A DNA stretch of 64,000 nt from Nocardia wallacei. Lineage in GTDB: Bacteria; Actinomycetota; Actinomycetes; Mycobacteriales; Mycobacteriaceae. The notes beneath the pieces are model-generated. The model saw nothing but the letters and a program-made list of their open reading frames with translations. It searched no databases and had not been told where the DNA came from. The stretch lies in the NCBI RefSeq assembly GCF_029868745.1, contig NZ_JARWOP010000381.1, forward strand, positions 50,538 to 114,537. The letters are read 5' to 3'. The position numbers and the translations under genes are program-made. Numbering within the stretch: the stretch's first letter is position 1; each line of letters begins with the position of its first letter. Below, in pieces: positions 17,032 through 25,617 of the stretch.

Positions 17032-18531
17032 TCAGGCAGAACGGCTTTCCGGCACGGCGCGCAGGTCCGCGGTCTCGCGGGAGAAGCGCAGCACGCCGTC
17101 CTCGAGCGGTCCCTTGCGCAGCAGGGCGCGGTCGCGGAAGTAGTTGTTGATCACCTTCCAGGGTCCGCGGGTGCCCTGACGCGGCATCACCGCGTCGCCG
17201 CGGGTGATGTAGCCGGAGGTCAGCGCCCCGCCCATGAGCGAATCGCGGGAGATGTCGCCGGGCTCGGGCACCGCGACGAACCGGGTCAGCCCGTGGTCGC
17301 GCAGATGGTTGAGCAGGCGGCAGAAGTACTCGGCGGCCAGGTCCGCCTTCAGCGTCCACGAGGCGTTGGTGTAGCCGAGCACGATCATGGCGTTGGGGAT
17401 GCCGCCGAGCAGTGCGCCCTTGTAGGCGACCAGATCGCGCACCGAGACCGGCTCGTCGTCCAGTTCGAGGGTGGCGCCGCCCAGCATCTGCACGGTGAGG
17501 CCGGTCGCGCTGATGACGATGTCGGCGGGCAGTTCGTCGCCCGACTCCAGCCGGATGCCGGTCTCGGTGAACGCGGCGATGCGGTCGGTCACGATCGAGG
17601 CCCGCCCGCTGCGCAGCACCTTGAACAGATCACCGTTGGGCACCACGCACAGGCGCTGATCCCACGGGTTGTAGGCGGGGCTGAAGTGCCGCATGTCGAT
17701 CCGCGGTCCGACCTGTGCCCGCACCGCGGCCAGCAGGAGCTTGCGCGAGAGCTTCGGATTGGTCCGAGACAGTTGGAAACTGGCCCGCTGCAAGGCGATA
17801 TTGCGGGCCCGGCCCGCCTTGTAGGCGAGGGCGGCGGGCACTCGCGCGAATTTCATGCCGACCGCCAGCGGGTCGTCGGCGGGCAGCGCGGTGATGTAGG
17901 TGGGCGAGCGCTGCAGCATGGTCACGTGCGCGGCGTCGGCGCTCATCGCCGGGACCAGGGTGATCGCGGTGGCGCCGCTGCCGATCACCACGACCCGCTT
18001 GCCGCGATAGTCGAGGTCCTCGGGCCAGTGCTGCGGGTGCACGATGGGCCCGCGGAAGTTCTCCTCGCCGGGGAACGACGGGCGGTAGCCGTTGTCGTAG
18101 TCGTAATAGCCGGTGCAGCCGATGAGGAAGTTGCTGGTGTAGGTCTCGGTCTCGCCGGTCTGCTCGTCGCGGGCGGTCACCGTCCAGATGCCTTGTGCGC
18201 TGGACCAATTGGCCCGCGTGACCTTGCGGCCGAACCGGATGTGCGGCGTGACGCCGTACTCGTCGGCGGTGTCGGCGATGTAGCGGCGGATGTGCGGGCC
18301 GTCGGCGAGCACCTTGGTGCCGTGCCAGGGCCGGAAGCCGAACCCGAAGGTCAGCATGTCCGAGTCGGAGCGGATACCCGGGTAGCGGAACAGGTCCCAG
18401 GTGCCGCCGATGGCGGTGCGCCGCTCCAGGATCGCGTAGCTGCGCCCGGTCTGCTCGCGGGTCAGGTGGCAGGCCATTCCGATGCCGGACAGGCCCGCGC
18501 CGATGATCAGTACGTCGACATGCCGCGCCAT
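17032..18531 (-). CDS. Flavin-dependent Baeyer-Villiger monooxygenase, EthA/MymA-like
   Basis: This 499-residue enzyme is very similar along its length to the mycobacterial EthA/MymA group. The FAD motif is GAGLSGIG at the N-terminus, then LFRYPGIRSDSDMLTFGF. The BVMO fingerprint FRGPIVHPQHWPE is complete, and VVVIGSGATAITLVP is the NADPH site. It inserts oxygen next to ketones or S-oxidises thioamides, the reaction by which EthA activates ethionamide-type drugs. No TetR/EthR-like repressor gene is adjacent, unlike mycobacterial ethA. EthA and MymA cannot be told apart safely from sequence alone. It is divergent from udgX. Confidence 0.88.
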   Translation of the reverse strand: MARHVDVLIIGAGLSGIGMACHLTREQTGRSYAILERRTAIGGTWDLFRYPGIRSDSDMLTFGFGFRPWHGTKVLADGPHIRRYIADTADEYGVTPHIRFGRKVTRANWSSAQGIWTVTARDEQTGETETYTSNFLIGCTGYYDYDNGYRPSFPGEENFRGPIVHPQHWPEDLDYRGKRVVVIGSGATAITLVPAMSADAAHVTMLQRSPTYITALPADDPLAVGMKFARVPAALAYKAGRARNIALQRASFQLSRTNPKLSRKLLLAAVRAQVGPRIDMRHFSPAYNPWDQRLCVVPNGDLFKVLRSGRASIVTDRIAAFTETGIRLESGDELPADIVISATGLTVQMLGGATLELDDEPVSVRDLVAYKGALLGGIPNAMIVLGYTNASWTLKADLAAEYFCRLLNHLRDHGLTRFVAVPEPGDISRDSLMGGALTSGYITRGDAVMPRQGTRGPWKVINNYFRDRALLRKGPLEDGVLRFSRETADLRAVPESRSA

Positions 18532-18686
18532 TGAGGTACTCGTTTCGTGTGATCCGCGCCCGGACGTCCGTGACCGGGCCTACCCGCAGGGTACGTGTGA
18601 TTGCAGGTTACGTCTAGCGCGTGGGCCGCTGTTTCTCCCGGCCCGACCCGGGTATCGCCGCAGCAGCCGACAAGGGAGGACAGGAC

Positions 18687-19289
18687 ATGAGCGCCAGTGA
18701 ATTCATTCCCGAGGGCGCGGATCTGGCGACCCTGCGCGCGGCGTCCTGCCGGTGCCACGGCTGTGAGCTGTACAAGCACGCCACTCAGACCGTCTTCGGC
18801 GCGGGACCGGAGAGCGCGAGCGTCGTGCTCGTCGGCGAGCAGCCCGGCGATCGGGAGGATGTGGCGGGCAGCCCGTTCGTCGGGCCCGCCGGACGCCTGC
18901 TGGACCGCGCGCTGGCCGAGGCGGGGATCGACCGCGAGACGGTGTATCTGACCAACGCGGTCAAGCACTTCAAGTTCACCGAGCGGGGCAAGCGCCGCAT
19001 CCACCAGCAGCCCGGCAAGACCGAGATCACCGCCTGCCGGCCCTGGCTCGAGGCCGAGCTGGACCGGATCGAGCCGGACCTGGTGGTGTGCCTGGGCGCC
19101 ATCGCGGCGCAGTCGGTCATCGACCCGTCGTTCCGCGTGAGCAAGCAGCGCGGTCAGGTGGTAGCGCTGGGCGCGGGCCGCGCGGTGGCGACGGTGCACC
19201 CGTCGGCGGTGCTGCGCTCTCCGGACCGCGACGCCGCCTACGCGGAGTTCCTCGCGGACCTGCGTATCGCACGGGCCGCCATGGGATGA
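18687..19289 (+). CDS. UdgX-type uracil-DNA binding/glycosylase protein
   Basis: This 200-residue family-4-like uracil-DNA glycosylase carries Fe-S cysteines (CRCHGC near residues 21-26 and two later Cys). The active-site strand is VGEQPGDREDVAGSPFVGP. The hallmark of UdgX, the extra loop with KRRIH, is present as TERGKRRIHQQPG with His106. In mycobacterial UdgX the matching His attacks the abasic sugar, giving an irreversible covalent link to uracil-DNA. The motif VHPSAVLR completes the fold. ATG 18687 has GGGAGGA upstream. The role in repair or damage marking is still debated, and neighbours give no clue. Confidence 0.93.
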   Translation: MSASEFIPEGADLATLRAASCRCHGCELYKHATQTVFGAGPESASVVLVGEQPGDREDVAGSPFVGPAGRLLDRALAEAGIDRETVYLTNAVKHFKFTERGKRRIHQQPGKTEITACRPWLEAELDRIEPDLVVCLGAIAAQSVIDPSFRVSKQRGQVVALGAGRAVATVHPSAVLRSPDRDAAYAEFLADLRIARAAMG

Positions 19290-19300
19290 CGGCCCGCCGC

Positions 19301-19573
19301 CTATTCCAGCGCGGCGCCCAGCAGCAGCCCCGCGCCCGCGGACGACAGTCCCAGCAGGATGGCCAGCATCGCCACGTGCACCGCGCGCAATCGCCCGTCC
19401 CCGCGGGTGCGCGCCAGATGCACCCACCAGATCGTGGCGATCGCGGTGGCCGCCAGATGCAGCCAGACAAGGTGCCGCAACAACGAGGCCGACGCGCCCG
19501 ATCCGGGCGGGGCTTCCGGGTGTGGATTTTCCAGCTGGCTGCGAACCAGCTCCGACATCGCGGTCATCACCAT
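19301..19573 (-). CDS. Small two-helix membrane protein of unknown function
   Basis: The product is about 90 residues, with a short acidic/proline cytoplasmic head and two hydrophobic helices (LVWLHLAATAIATIWWVHLA; VAMLAILLGLSSAGAGLLLG). No family was recognised. The start is uncertain: ATG 19573, 19567 and 19558 are all possible and none has a strong ribosome site. It is convergent with udgX, 11 nt apart. Coding is supported by codon bias and the clean helix pattern. Confidence 0.5.
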   Translation of the reverse strand: MVMTAMSELVRSQLENPHPEAPPGSGASASLLRHLVWLHLAATAIATIWWVHLARTRGDGRLRAVHVAMLAILLGLSSAGAGLLLGAALE

Positions 19574-19900
19574 CTCGGGCACGCCCCTTCCGTTGCCCGT
19601 GCGGGCCTGCTTCGGCCCGGTGGTATCGGCAGGGTTCCACGGTCCGGCCAGGGCAAACATCGAGCATCACGATCCGGCCGGAACAGCCTGAGGGTACGCG
19701 GTGACCGTTTCCCGGCAGGGGGCGTTTCGCCGACCGGAGCGACCGGCCCGCACGCTGTAGGCTGACCCGAGCACGCGATCCGTTCACCTGCACCGGCGGG
19801 TTGGGCGCCGGTGTCGTACGCCTTCGACAATGACGTCATCGCGTCCGCCGATGCCGCCGTATTCGCGTCCGCAGGGACCGACAGTGAGGATTACCAGAAC

Positions 19901-21160
19901 GTGGGCAAGCTCGAGAACTTCTCCACTCGCAACGGGGGTTTCCGCGACATCGTGGTCACCGCGGTGGAGATCACGACGTCGATCGGCGCCGACACCGACA
20001 GCAGCTGGCAAGGCCTGCTCTCGGGTGCGAGCGGGATCAAGACGCTGACCGACCCGGAGATCACCGAGGCCGGCCTGCCGAACACGATCGGCGGCAAGCT
20101 CGTCCACGACCCGACCGCCGATCTCGACCGGGTCCGCAAGCGCCGGATGTGCTACGTGCAGCAGATGGCGTACGCCATGGGCAAGCGCCTGTGGGCGACC
20201 GTCGGGGAACCGGAGGTCGACAAGGACCGCCTGGGCGTCTGCATCGGCACCGGCCTCGGCGGCGCCGACACCATCGTCGACGCCAACGACGCGATGCGCG
20301 CCGGCGGCTACCGCAAGGTGTCGCCGTTCGCCGTGCCGATGAGCATGCCCAACGGCGTATCCGGCGTCGTCGGCCTGGACATCGGGGCGCGGGCCTGTGT
20401 GGTCACCCCGGTCTCGGCGTGCGCGTCGGGCAACGAGGCGCTCGTGCACGCGTGGCGCACGATGATCCTGGGCGAGGCCGACATGATGGTGGCCGGTGGC
20501 GTCGAGGGCTATATCAACCCGATGGCGATCGCCGGATTCACCATGGCGCGCGCGCTGAGTTCGCGGGTCGACGAGCCCGAGCGCGCCTCGCGTCCCTTCG
20601 ACCGCGACCGCGACGGTTTCGTCTTCGGCGAGGCGGCGGCGCTGCTGGTGCTCGAGACCGAGGAGCACGCGCTGGCCCGCGGCGCCAAGCCGCTGGCCCG
20701 CCTGCTCGGCGCCGGACTGACCGCCGACGGCTACCACATGGTCGCGCCGGACCCCGAGGGTCTGGGCTGTGCGCGCGCGATGCGCCGGGCCATCGAGACC
20801 GCGGGCGTCACCGCCGCCGACATCGATCACGTCAACGCCCACGCCACCGGCACCTCGATCGGCGACCTGTCCGAGGCGAAGGGCATCGCGGCCGCGATCG
20901 GCAGCCACCCCGCCGTGTACGCGCCCAAGTCGGCGCTGGGTCATTCGGTGGGCGCGGTCGGCGCGCTGGAGGCGGCCATCTCGGTGCTGACGCTGCGCGA
21001 TCAGGTCATCCCGCCGACGCTCAACCTCGAGAATCAGGACCCGGAGGTCGACCTCGACGTGGTCCGGGACAAGCCCCGCTACACCAATGTCGAGTTCGCG
21101 ATGAACAATTCGTTCGGCTTCGGCGGGCACAACGCCGCGGTGCTGTTCGGCAAGTACTGA
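19901..21160 (+). CDS. Beta-ketoacyl-ACP synthase, KasA/KasB-like (FabF type)
   Basis: The 419-residue protein aligns by eye end to end with mycobacterial KasA, offset by three residues: catalytic Cys174 in PVSACASGNEA, His314 in VNAHATGTS, and His348 in SALGHSVGAVGA. Residues ERASRPFDRDRDGFVFGEAA are nearly those of KasA. It extends acyl-ACP chains with malonyl-ACP in type-II fatty acid synthesis for meromycolate-like chains. GTG 19901 matches the family N-terminus (NGGF..IVVTAVE); the frame is open back to 19811. Mycobacterial kasA lies with acpM and kasB, whereas this copy stands alone. Confidence 0.88.
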   Translation: MGKLENFSTRNGGFRDIVVTAVEITTSIGADTDSSWQGLLSGASGIKTLTDPEITEAGLPNTIGGKLVHDPTADLDRVRKRRMCYVQQMAYAMGKRLWATVGEPEVDKDRLGVCIGTGLGGADTIVDANDAMRAGGYRKVSPFAVPMSMPNGVSGVVGLDIGARACVVTPVSACASGNEALVHAWRTMILGEADMMVAGGVEGYINPMAIAGFTMARALSSRVDEPERASRPFDRDRDGFVFGEAAALLVLETEEHALARGAKPLARLLGAGLTADGYHMVAPDPEGLGCARAMRRAIETAGVTAADIDHVNAHATGTSIGDLSEAKGIAAAIGSHPAVYAPKSALGHSVGAVGALEAAISVLTLRDQVIPPTLNLENQDPEVDLDVVRDKPRYTNVEFAMNNSFGFGGHNAAVLFGKY

Positions 21161-21191
21161 GTTCGGAGTACCGGTTCCGCTCGCCCCGCCG

Positions 21192-22694
21192 TCAGCCGGC
21201 GGCCTCCGCCGAGGAGGCCGCGCGGGCCCGGCGGCGGCGAGCGGCGTCGAGGTCGGCCGGCTCGTCGAGATCGGCCTGCTCGGGGGCGCGGGCTCGGTAG
21301 CGGGCCACCACCTCGGCCAATTCCGGTGACCAGCGCTGGATTTCGGCGCCGATCGGGCCCTCGACGTGCAGCTGGCACATCAGTCCGGCCGCGGTCAGCA
21401 CGCAGCGGGCGAACGGGGTGTAGTCCGCGGGCATGGTGAGTTCGCGATTGACATTGGTCAGCCGCAGGTCCAGGGCGCGCAGCACGCGCTTGCGCAACCA
21501 TCGCGTCGACAGCTGGAAGGTCGGCGCCAGCAGCGGCTCGACGAACGGCTCGAGCTGTTTGCCGAGCGCCTCCACGTCGAAATCCCGGTCCGGATCGACG
21601 AATCCGTGCGCGCGGATCGCGTCGCGCAGTTCGGGGTCGCCGCCGTTGACGAGCGCCTCGCCGATGCCCGACACGGCGTCGAGGAAACCCTCCGGCGGAA
21701 ACGGTGTGCAGGCCCCGAAATCGACCACACCCAAGCGGCCGTCGGGCAATACGCGGAAATTGCCGGGGTGCGGGTCGCAGTACAGCATGCCCGTCCGCTG
21801 CCAGGCCGACAAGGTGAACCGCAGCACCAGCATCCCGGCCCGGTCCCGCTCGGACTGGGAGCCGGAGGCGATCAGCCGCGACAGCGGCACGCCGTCGAGC
21901 CACTCCGAGACCACCACGTCGCCCTGCTGGGCTACCACCCGCGGGATCAGGAAGTCCGGGTCGTCGGCGTAGGCGGCGGCGAAGACGCGCTGGTTGTCGG
22001 CCTCGGCCGCGTAGTCGAGTTCGGCTCGCACCGATCCCGCCAGCGCCTCGGTCAGCGATTTGATGTCCGCGCCCGGCGCGAAAACCGGTGCGAGCGCGGA
22101 GATCCGGCGCAGTTCGTCGAGATCGCCGAGGACCGCGGCGCGGGCGCCGGGGTACATGACCTTCACCGCGACCGGGCGGCCGTCGTGCCAGACGGCCCGG
22201 TGCACCTGCCCGATGCTGGCCGCCGCGGCGCGCCGATCGTCGAAGTCGGCGAACCGATCCCGCCAGTCCGCACCGAGACTCTCGGCCACGGCGGCATGCA
22301 CCGTGCGCGGCAGCATCGGCGGCGCGGAGTCCTGCAACCGGCTCAGCGCGGTGCGGTACGGCTCGGCCAGCGCGGGCGGCAGCGCCAGCTCGTAGATGGC
22401 AAGGAGCTGACCCAGTTTGGCCGCGCACCCTTTCAGTTCACCGAGCACCTCGAAGATGTGCTGGGCGGTGCGGACCTGGATCTCGTGCTCGATCTCGGCG
22501 GGCGAACGTCCCAGCGCCCGTTTGCCGACGCCGGCGGCCCGCCGCCCGGCGAACGCCACCGGCAGGGCGGCCAGCTTCGCGTTGCGAACCATCCTGTGCC
22601 CCGGCGGATTTCCGTCCCGGCGGGCACGGCCCCACGCGCGACCGGCGCCGGTGCGTTCGTTCTCCGGCCGGTCGCCGACGCGACGAAAAGACAT
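21192..22694 (-). CDS. UbiB/ABC1 (AarF) family atypical kinase
   Basis: This 500-residue protein shows the features of ABC1/UbiB kinases: the KxGQ motif as AKLGQLLA, the Ala-rich loop AAAASIGQVHRA in place of a Gly loop, VKVMYPG with the Lys, YCDPHPGNF as catalytic loop and VVDFGAC as the DFG element. Members have ATPase activity tied to quinone or lipid metabolism. No clear C-terminal membrane helices are seen. It is divergent from a GntR regulator across 141 nt with repeats, so that regulator may control it. Confidence 0.87.
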   Translation of the reverse strand: MSFRRVGDRPENERTGAGRAWGRARRDGNPPGHRMVRNAKLAALPVAFAGRRAAGVGKRALGRSPAEIEHEIQVRTAQHIFEVLGELKGCAAKLGQLLAIYELALPPALAEPYRTALSRLQDSAPPMLPRTVHAAVAESLGADWRDRFADFDDRRAAAASIGQVHRAVWHDGRPVAVKVMYPGARAAVLGDLDELRRISALAPVFAPGADIKSLTEALAGSVRAELDYAAEADNQRVFAAAYADDPDFLIPRVVAQQGDVVVSEWLDGVPLSRLIASGSQSERDRAGMLVLRFTLSAWQRTGMLYCDPHPGNFRVLPDGRLGVVDFGACTPFPPEGFLDAVSGIGEALVNGGDPELRDAIRAHGFVDPDRDFDVEALGKQLEPFVEPLLAPTFQLSTRWLRKRVLRALDLRLTNVNRELTMPADYTPFARCVLTAAGLMCQLHVEGPIGAEIQRWSPELAEVVARYRARAPEQADLDEPADLDAARRRRARAASSAEAAG

Positions 22695-22756
22695 CGATCA
22701 CCCCATCGTGTGCACAGCCCGCAACCCATGCACGTGCAGTTCGGCTCAGCACAGCT

Positions 22757-22817
22757 TAGACTGTCTGGGACGTAGCCGAAAAGTGTTCGTGGGTCAACCA
22801 CATCGGTCAACCACATC
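22757..22817. promoter_or_regulatory. Divergent control region: AGAC-T-GTCT palindrome and tandem 13-bp repeats
   Basis: TAGACT at 22757-22762 fits a -10 box for the GntR gene and overlaps the palindrome AGACTGTCT (22758-22766), the type of half-site arrangement GntR proteins bind. Downstream, GGTCAACCACATC occurs twice head to tail (22792-22804 and 22805-22817), inside the predicted leader of the GntR gene. The role of the tandem repeat is unknown. Confidence 0.5.
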
Positions 22818-22835
22818 GAAAGGGTTGAGAGATCA

Positions 22836-23600
22836 ATGGGAGCGCAGACGGTCGTCGCCGATGTCGCCGACGAGTTGGCGCGCCGGGTGGCGGCGGGTGA
22901 GTACACTCCCGGCGACCTGATGCCCTCCGTTCGCCAGGTCGCCGAGGAGTTCGCGATGAATCGCGCGACGGCGCAACTCATCCTGGGCCGGCTGGAGTCG
23001 CACGGGTTCGTGGAGGCGCATCGCGGCAAGGGTTTCACCATCCGCGATGTCCGCGAGCACGGCGGAGTCGAGGTGTACCGCAGGCTGTTCCGGCTCTCGC
23101 TGCCGCAGCCCGAGGTCGCGGTCGAGATGTTCCGCGATATCGTCACCATGCAGCGGCAGATCGTGATGGACGCGTTACTGGTCTACACCGCCGAGCCGCA
23201 CGGCGCGGATACCGCGCTGCTGGAGCGGTCCATCGACGACCTGGAAACCCTGGCCCGCCAGCCCAATCCGAACCTGTCGGCGCTGTTCGCCGGTGAGCTG
23301 GCCCTGGTCCGCACGCTGCTGTCGGCGCTCGGCCACAGCATGCAGCGCGCGGTGCTCAACTCCATCGGCGAGATGATCCTCGAGGTGCCCGCCGCCGTCG
23401 AGTCCTATTACTCGGTGGGCCCGGATCTACACGTGCTGATGTGGCGGGCGCTGGCGGCGGTGTGGGATTCCGAGTCCGGCCCGTCGGACGCGCAGGTGGC
23501 GCTGTTCGAGGACCTGTTCGGGATGTTCCACGACCGTGTCGTGGCGCATTTCGAGCAGGTGATGAGCCCCGGGGAGGCGCCGGCCGCGGCCACCGCCTGA
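22836..23600 (+). CDS. GntR-family transcriptional regulator
   Basis: The protein has 254 residues. The winged helix covers the first 70 residues (VADELARRVAAGEYTPGDLM, PSVRQVAEEFAMNRATAQLI, GFVEAHRGKGFTIRD). The helical C-terminal domain resembles FCD-type effector domains but lacks an obvious Asp/His metal site. ATG 22836 follows a purine-rich GAGAGATC. It is divergent from the UbiB-like kinase and preceded by a small palindrome and tandem repeats, so self-regulation and control of the kinase gene are plausible. Confidence 0.85.
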   Translation: MGAQTVVADVADELARRVAAGEYTPGDLMPSVRQVAEEFAMNRATAQLILGRLESHGFVEAHRGKGFTIRDVREHGGVEVYRRLFRLSLPQPEVAVEMFRDIVTMQRQIVMDALLVYTAEPHGADTALLERSIDDLETLARQPNPNLSALFAGELALVRTLLSALGHSMQRAVLNSIGEMILEVPAAVESYYSVGPDLHVLMWRALAAVWDSESGPSDAQVALFEDLFGMFHDRVVAHFEQVMSPGEAPAAATA

Positions 23601-23809
23601 CCTCACCGCGGCTTCCCGCCGTTGGTAAGGGTTCAGGCACGGTTCACCTACATCTTGGCCTAACCTCGCGCGCGGGACCGCCGGTCTCGGTTACCGTCGA
23701 GTCGGCAGGGGGTTCGCGAGCACGTCCTCGAGGTATTCGCGCACCGCGAATATCGCGCGCTCGGCGGCCGTCTCACCGGGAAAGGTTCTGCGGCGCAAGG
23801 AGTTCGGTC

Positions 23810-24721
23810 GTGTCTGTTCGAAAAAGTTGTGGTGCCCTCGCGTCCGCGGCGGCGATAGCGGCGGCGCTGGTGTCGGCGGCCGGAACGCCGGCGGCGCACG
23901 CCGCGCCCGGCGGCTGCCCGGACCTGTACGTGGTCGCCGTGCCCGGTACCTGGGAGACCTCGCGCGAGGAGCCCCGGGAAGGCATGCTGTCCGCCGTCAC
24001 CGACGGCCTGCCCGGCAATATCCGCACCGACTACGTCAGCTACGCGGCGACCGCGATGCCGTGGGAGGGCGAGGTGTACGGCCGGTCCAAGCAGGAGGGT
24101 ATCGACAACGCGCGAAACCTGGTCGCGGACATGGGACGCGCCTGCGCCGCCACCCGGATCGCCCTGCTGGGCTACAGCCAGGGCGCCGACGCCGCCGGTG
24201 ACCTGGCCGCCCAGATCGGCACGGGCCTCGGGGTGGTGCCGCCGGACCGGGTGGCCGCGGTGGGCCTGCTCGCCGACCCGCGCCGCTCCCCGACCGATCC
24301 GATGGTCGGCCCGCCGGTGCCCGGCGCCGGCGCGGGCGGGCCCCGGATCGGCGGATTCGGCTGGCTGACACCGCGAGTGCGCAGCATCTGCGCCGTCGGC
24401 GACCTGTACTGCTCCACGCCCGACGACGATTACGCCACCCGGATCGCCGGCTTCTTCGCGCAGCTCTCCGCGCCCGATCCGGGCCTGGCGAACCGGTATC
24501 AGCAGGAGGCGCAGTCGATCATCAACGATCTGATGGCCGCGGGCGGGCTCCCGATGTTGCAGAGCCAGTTCAGCGATTCCGCCAACGAACAGCGCCGGCA
24601 GGAGCTCGAGGAGTTCTACAGCTCCAAGGTGCATCAGGAGTACGCGTCGTACGTCGTCGACGGCAACGGCGCCACCGCGACCGGCTGGCTGCGCAACTGG
24701 CTGCGCGACGCGGCGCGCTGA
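23810..24721 (+). CDS. Secreted cutinase-like serine esterase (Culp family)
   Basis: This 303-residue protein has a Sec signal peptide of about 32 residues ending AHAAPGG. The mature domain starts CPDLYVVAVPGTWE, with nucleophile Ser123 in GYSQG, Asp in the VGDLYCSTPDD segment and a likely catalytic His in SKVHQEYASY. Cys pairs fit the disulfides of cutinases. Culp proteins hydrolyse lipid or wax esters outside the cell. GTG 23810 has AAGGAG 7 nt upstream and fits the signal peptide. A C-terminal extension of about 60 residues is longer than in minimal cutinases. Confidence 0.88.
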   Translation: MSVRKSCGALASAAAIAAALVSAAGTPAAHAAPGGCPDLYVVAVPGTWETSREEPREGMLSAVTDGLPGNIRTDYVSYAATAMPWEGEVYGRSKQEGIDNARNLVADMGRACAATRIALLGYSQGADAAGDLAAQIGTGLGVVPPDRVAAVGLLADPRRSPTDPMVGPPVPGAGAGGPRIGGFGWLTPRVRSICAVGDLYCSTPDDDYATRIAGFFAQLSAPDPGLANRYQQEAQSIINDLMAAGGLPMLQSQFSDSANEQRRQELEEFYSSKVHQEYASYVVDGNGATATGWLRNWLRDAAR

Positions 24722-24788
24722 GCCGACCGGCCTCCGATACTCCTGAAATTCGCCAAACGGTCCTTCTCCCGACCCGATATCTCGTACG

Positions 24789-24809
24789 CTACCGACCGGT
24801 AACGGGTAG
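24789..24809. promoter_or_regulatory. Imperfect inverted repeat upstream of a TetR gene
   Basis: CTACC-N11-GGTAG flanks an inner ACCGGT palindrome. Position (about 90 nt before the TetR start) and size fit a TetR autoregulatory operator. The arms are short, so chance is possible. Confidence 0.35.
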
Positions 24810-24895
24810 TTGGGGGCGGGTTTGCGAATGAGGGCTCGGTGCGGCAGCGGATAGGTGCAACGCCGGCCGAGGCCGACGAATTGCAGGTGGCTGGC

Positions 24896-25606
24896 ATGAG
24901 TGGAACAAGCACGGCAACCGATACGGTGTCGTCGCTTCGAGAACGACTGATAGATGCGACAATCCAACTCCTCTCGACGGAGGGGCTCGCGGCGCTGACG
25001 GTGCGACGGGTCTCCCGGATATGTGATGTATCGACCATGGCGATCTATTCGAATTTCAGCGGCATGCCCGGATTGCTGCGGGCGGTCGGCTCGGTCGGCT
25101 TCGCGCAGCTCAACACCCGCCTGTCCGAGTGCGCGATCAGCGACGATCCGATTACCGACATTCTGGTGCTGGGCTTCATCTTCCGCGACGAGGCGCTGCA
25201 CAAGCCGGAGCTGTTCCGGCTGATGTACGCCACCGAGTCGCCGAAGGCGGAGGTCAAGCTCAACCGGGGCAATATCCTGTCCGGCTCGGGCGACTCCGAT
25301 TTCGAGAACTTCGCCGAGAGCTTCGACCACGTGGTGCGAGCGACCCAGCGCGCGCTGGACGCCGGGCTGATCCGGGCGACGAACGCGCGGGCCGCGGCCG
25401 CCCAATTCTGGACGGGCCTATACGGGTTCATCCAGCTGGACATGGCCGGGCTCTACGGCGACGAGGGGCTCACCGAGGTATTGCTGCCCTCGATCGTCAA
25501 CATCCTGATCGGGATGGGCGCCGAACCGGCGCGCGTGCAGCAGTCGGTGACGCGGGTCGCGCAGCTGGTGCTGTCACCCAGCCAGGATCCCGTCACCCTG
25601 ACCTGA
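24896..25606 (+). CDS. TetR-family transcriptional regulator
   Basis: The protein has 236 residues. The N-terminal helix-turn-helix reads LRERLIDATIQLLSTEGLAA, TVRRVSRICDVSTMAIYSNF. The C-terminal all-helical domain (TATQ-type end AAAAQFWTGLYGFIQLDMAG) binds an unknown ligand. ATG 24896 follows AGGTGG at 7 nt; the frame also opens upstream at GTG 24839 without homology. It converges on the SnoaL-like gene, 11 nt apart. It is the nearest candidate to act on the repeat array at 26.2 kb, but that is a guess. Confidence 0.83.
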   Translation: MSGTSTATDTVSSLRERLIDATIQLLSTEGLAALTVRRVSRICDVSTMAIYSNFSGMPGLLRAVGSVGFAQLNTRLSECAISDDPITDILVLGFIFRDEALHKPELFRLMYATESPKAEVKLNRGNILSGSGDSDFENFAESFDHVVRATQRALDAGLIRATNARAAAAQFWTGLYGFIQLDMAGLYGDEGLTEVLLPSIVNILIGMGAEPARVQQSVTRVAQLVLSPSQDPVTLT

Positions 25607-25617
25607 GCGTTCGGTCC

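Noticed and set aside
19784..21130. 448-residue minus-strand frame over the KasA-like gene
   Set aside because: His/Arg/Gly-rich composition typical of antisense frames in GC-rich genes; no domain.
22792..22817. CRISPR-like repeat
   Set aside because: Two adjoining copies without spacers are not a CRISPR array.
24839..24895. GTG 24839 as start of the TetR gene
   Set aside because: No ribosome site of good spacing and no family match in the extra 19 residues; ATG 24896 has both.
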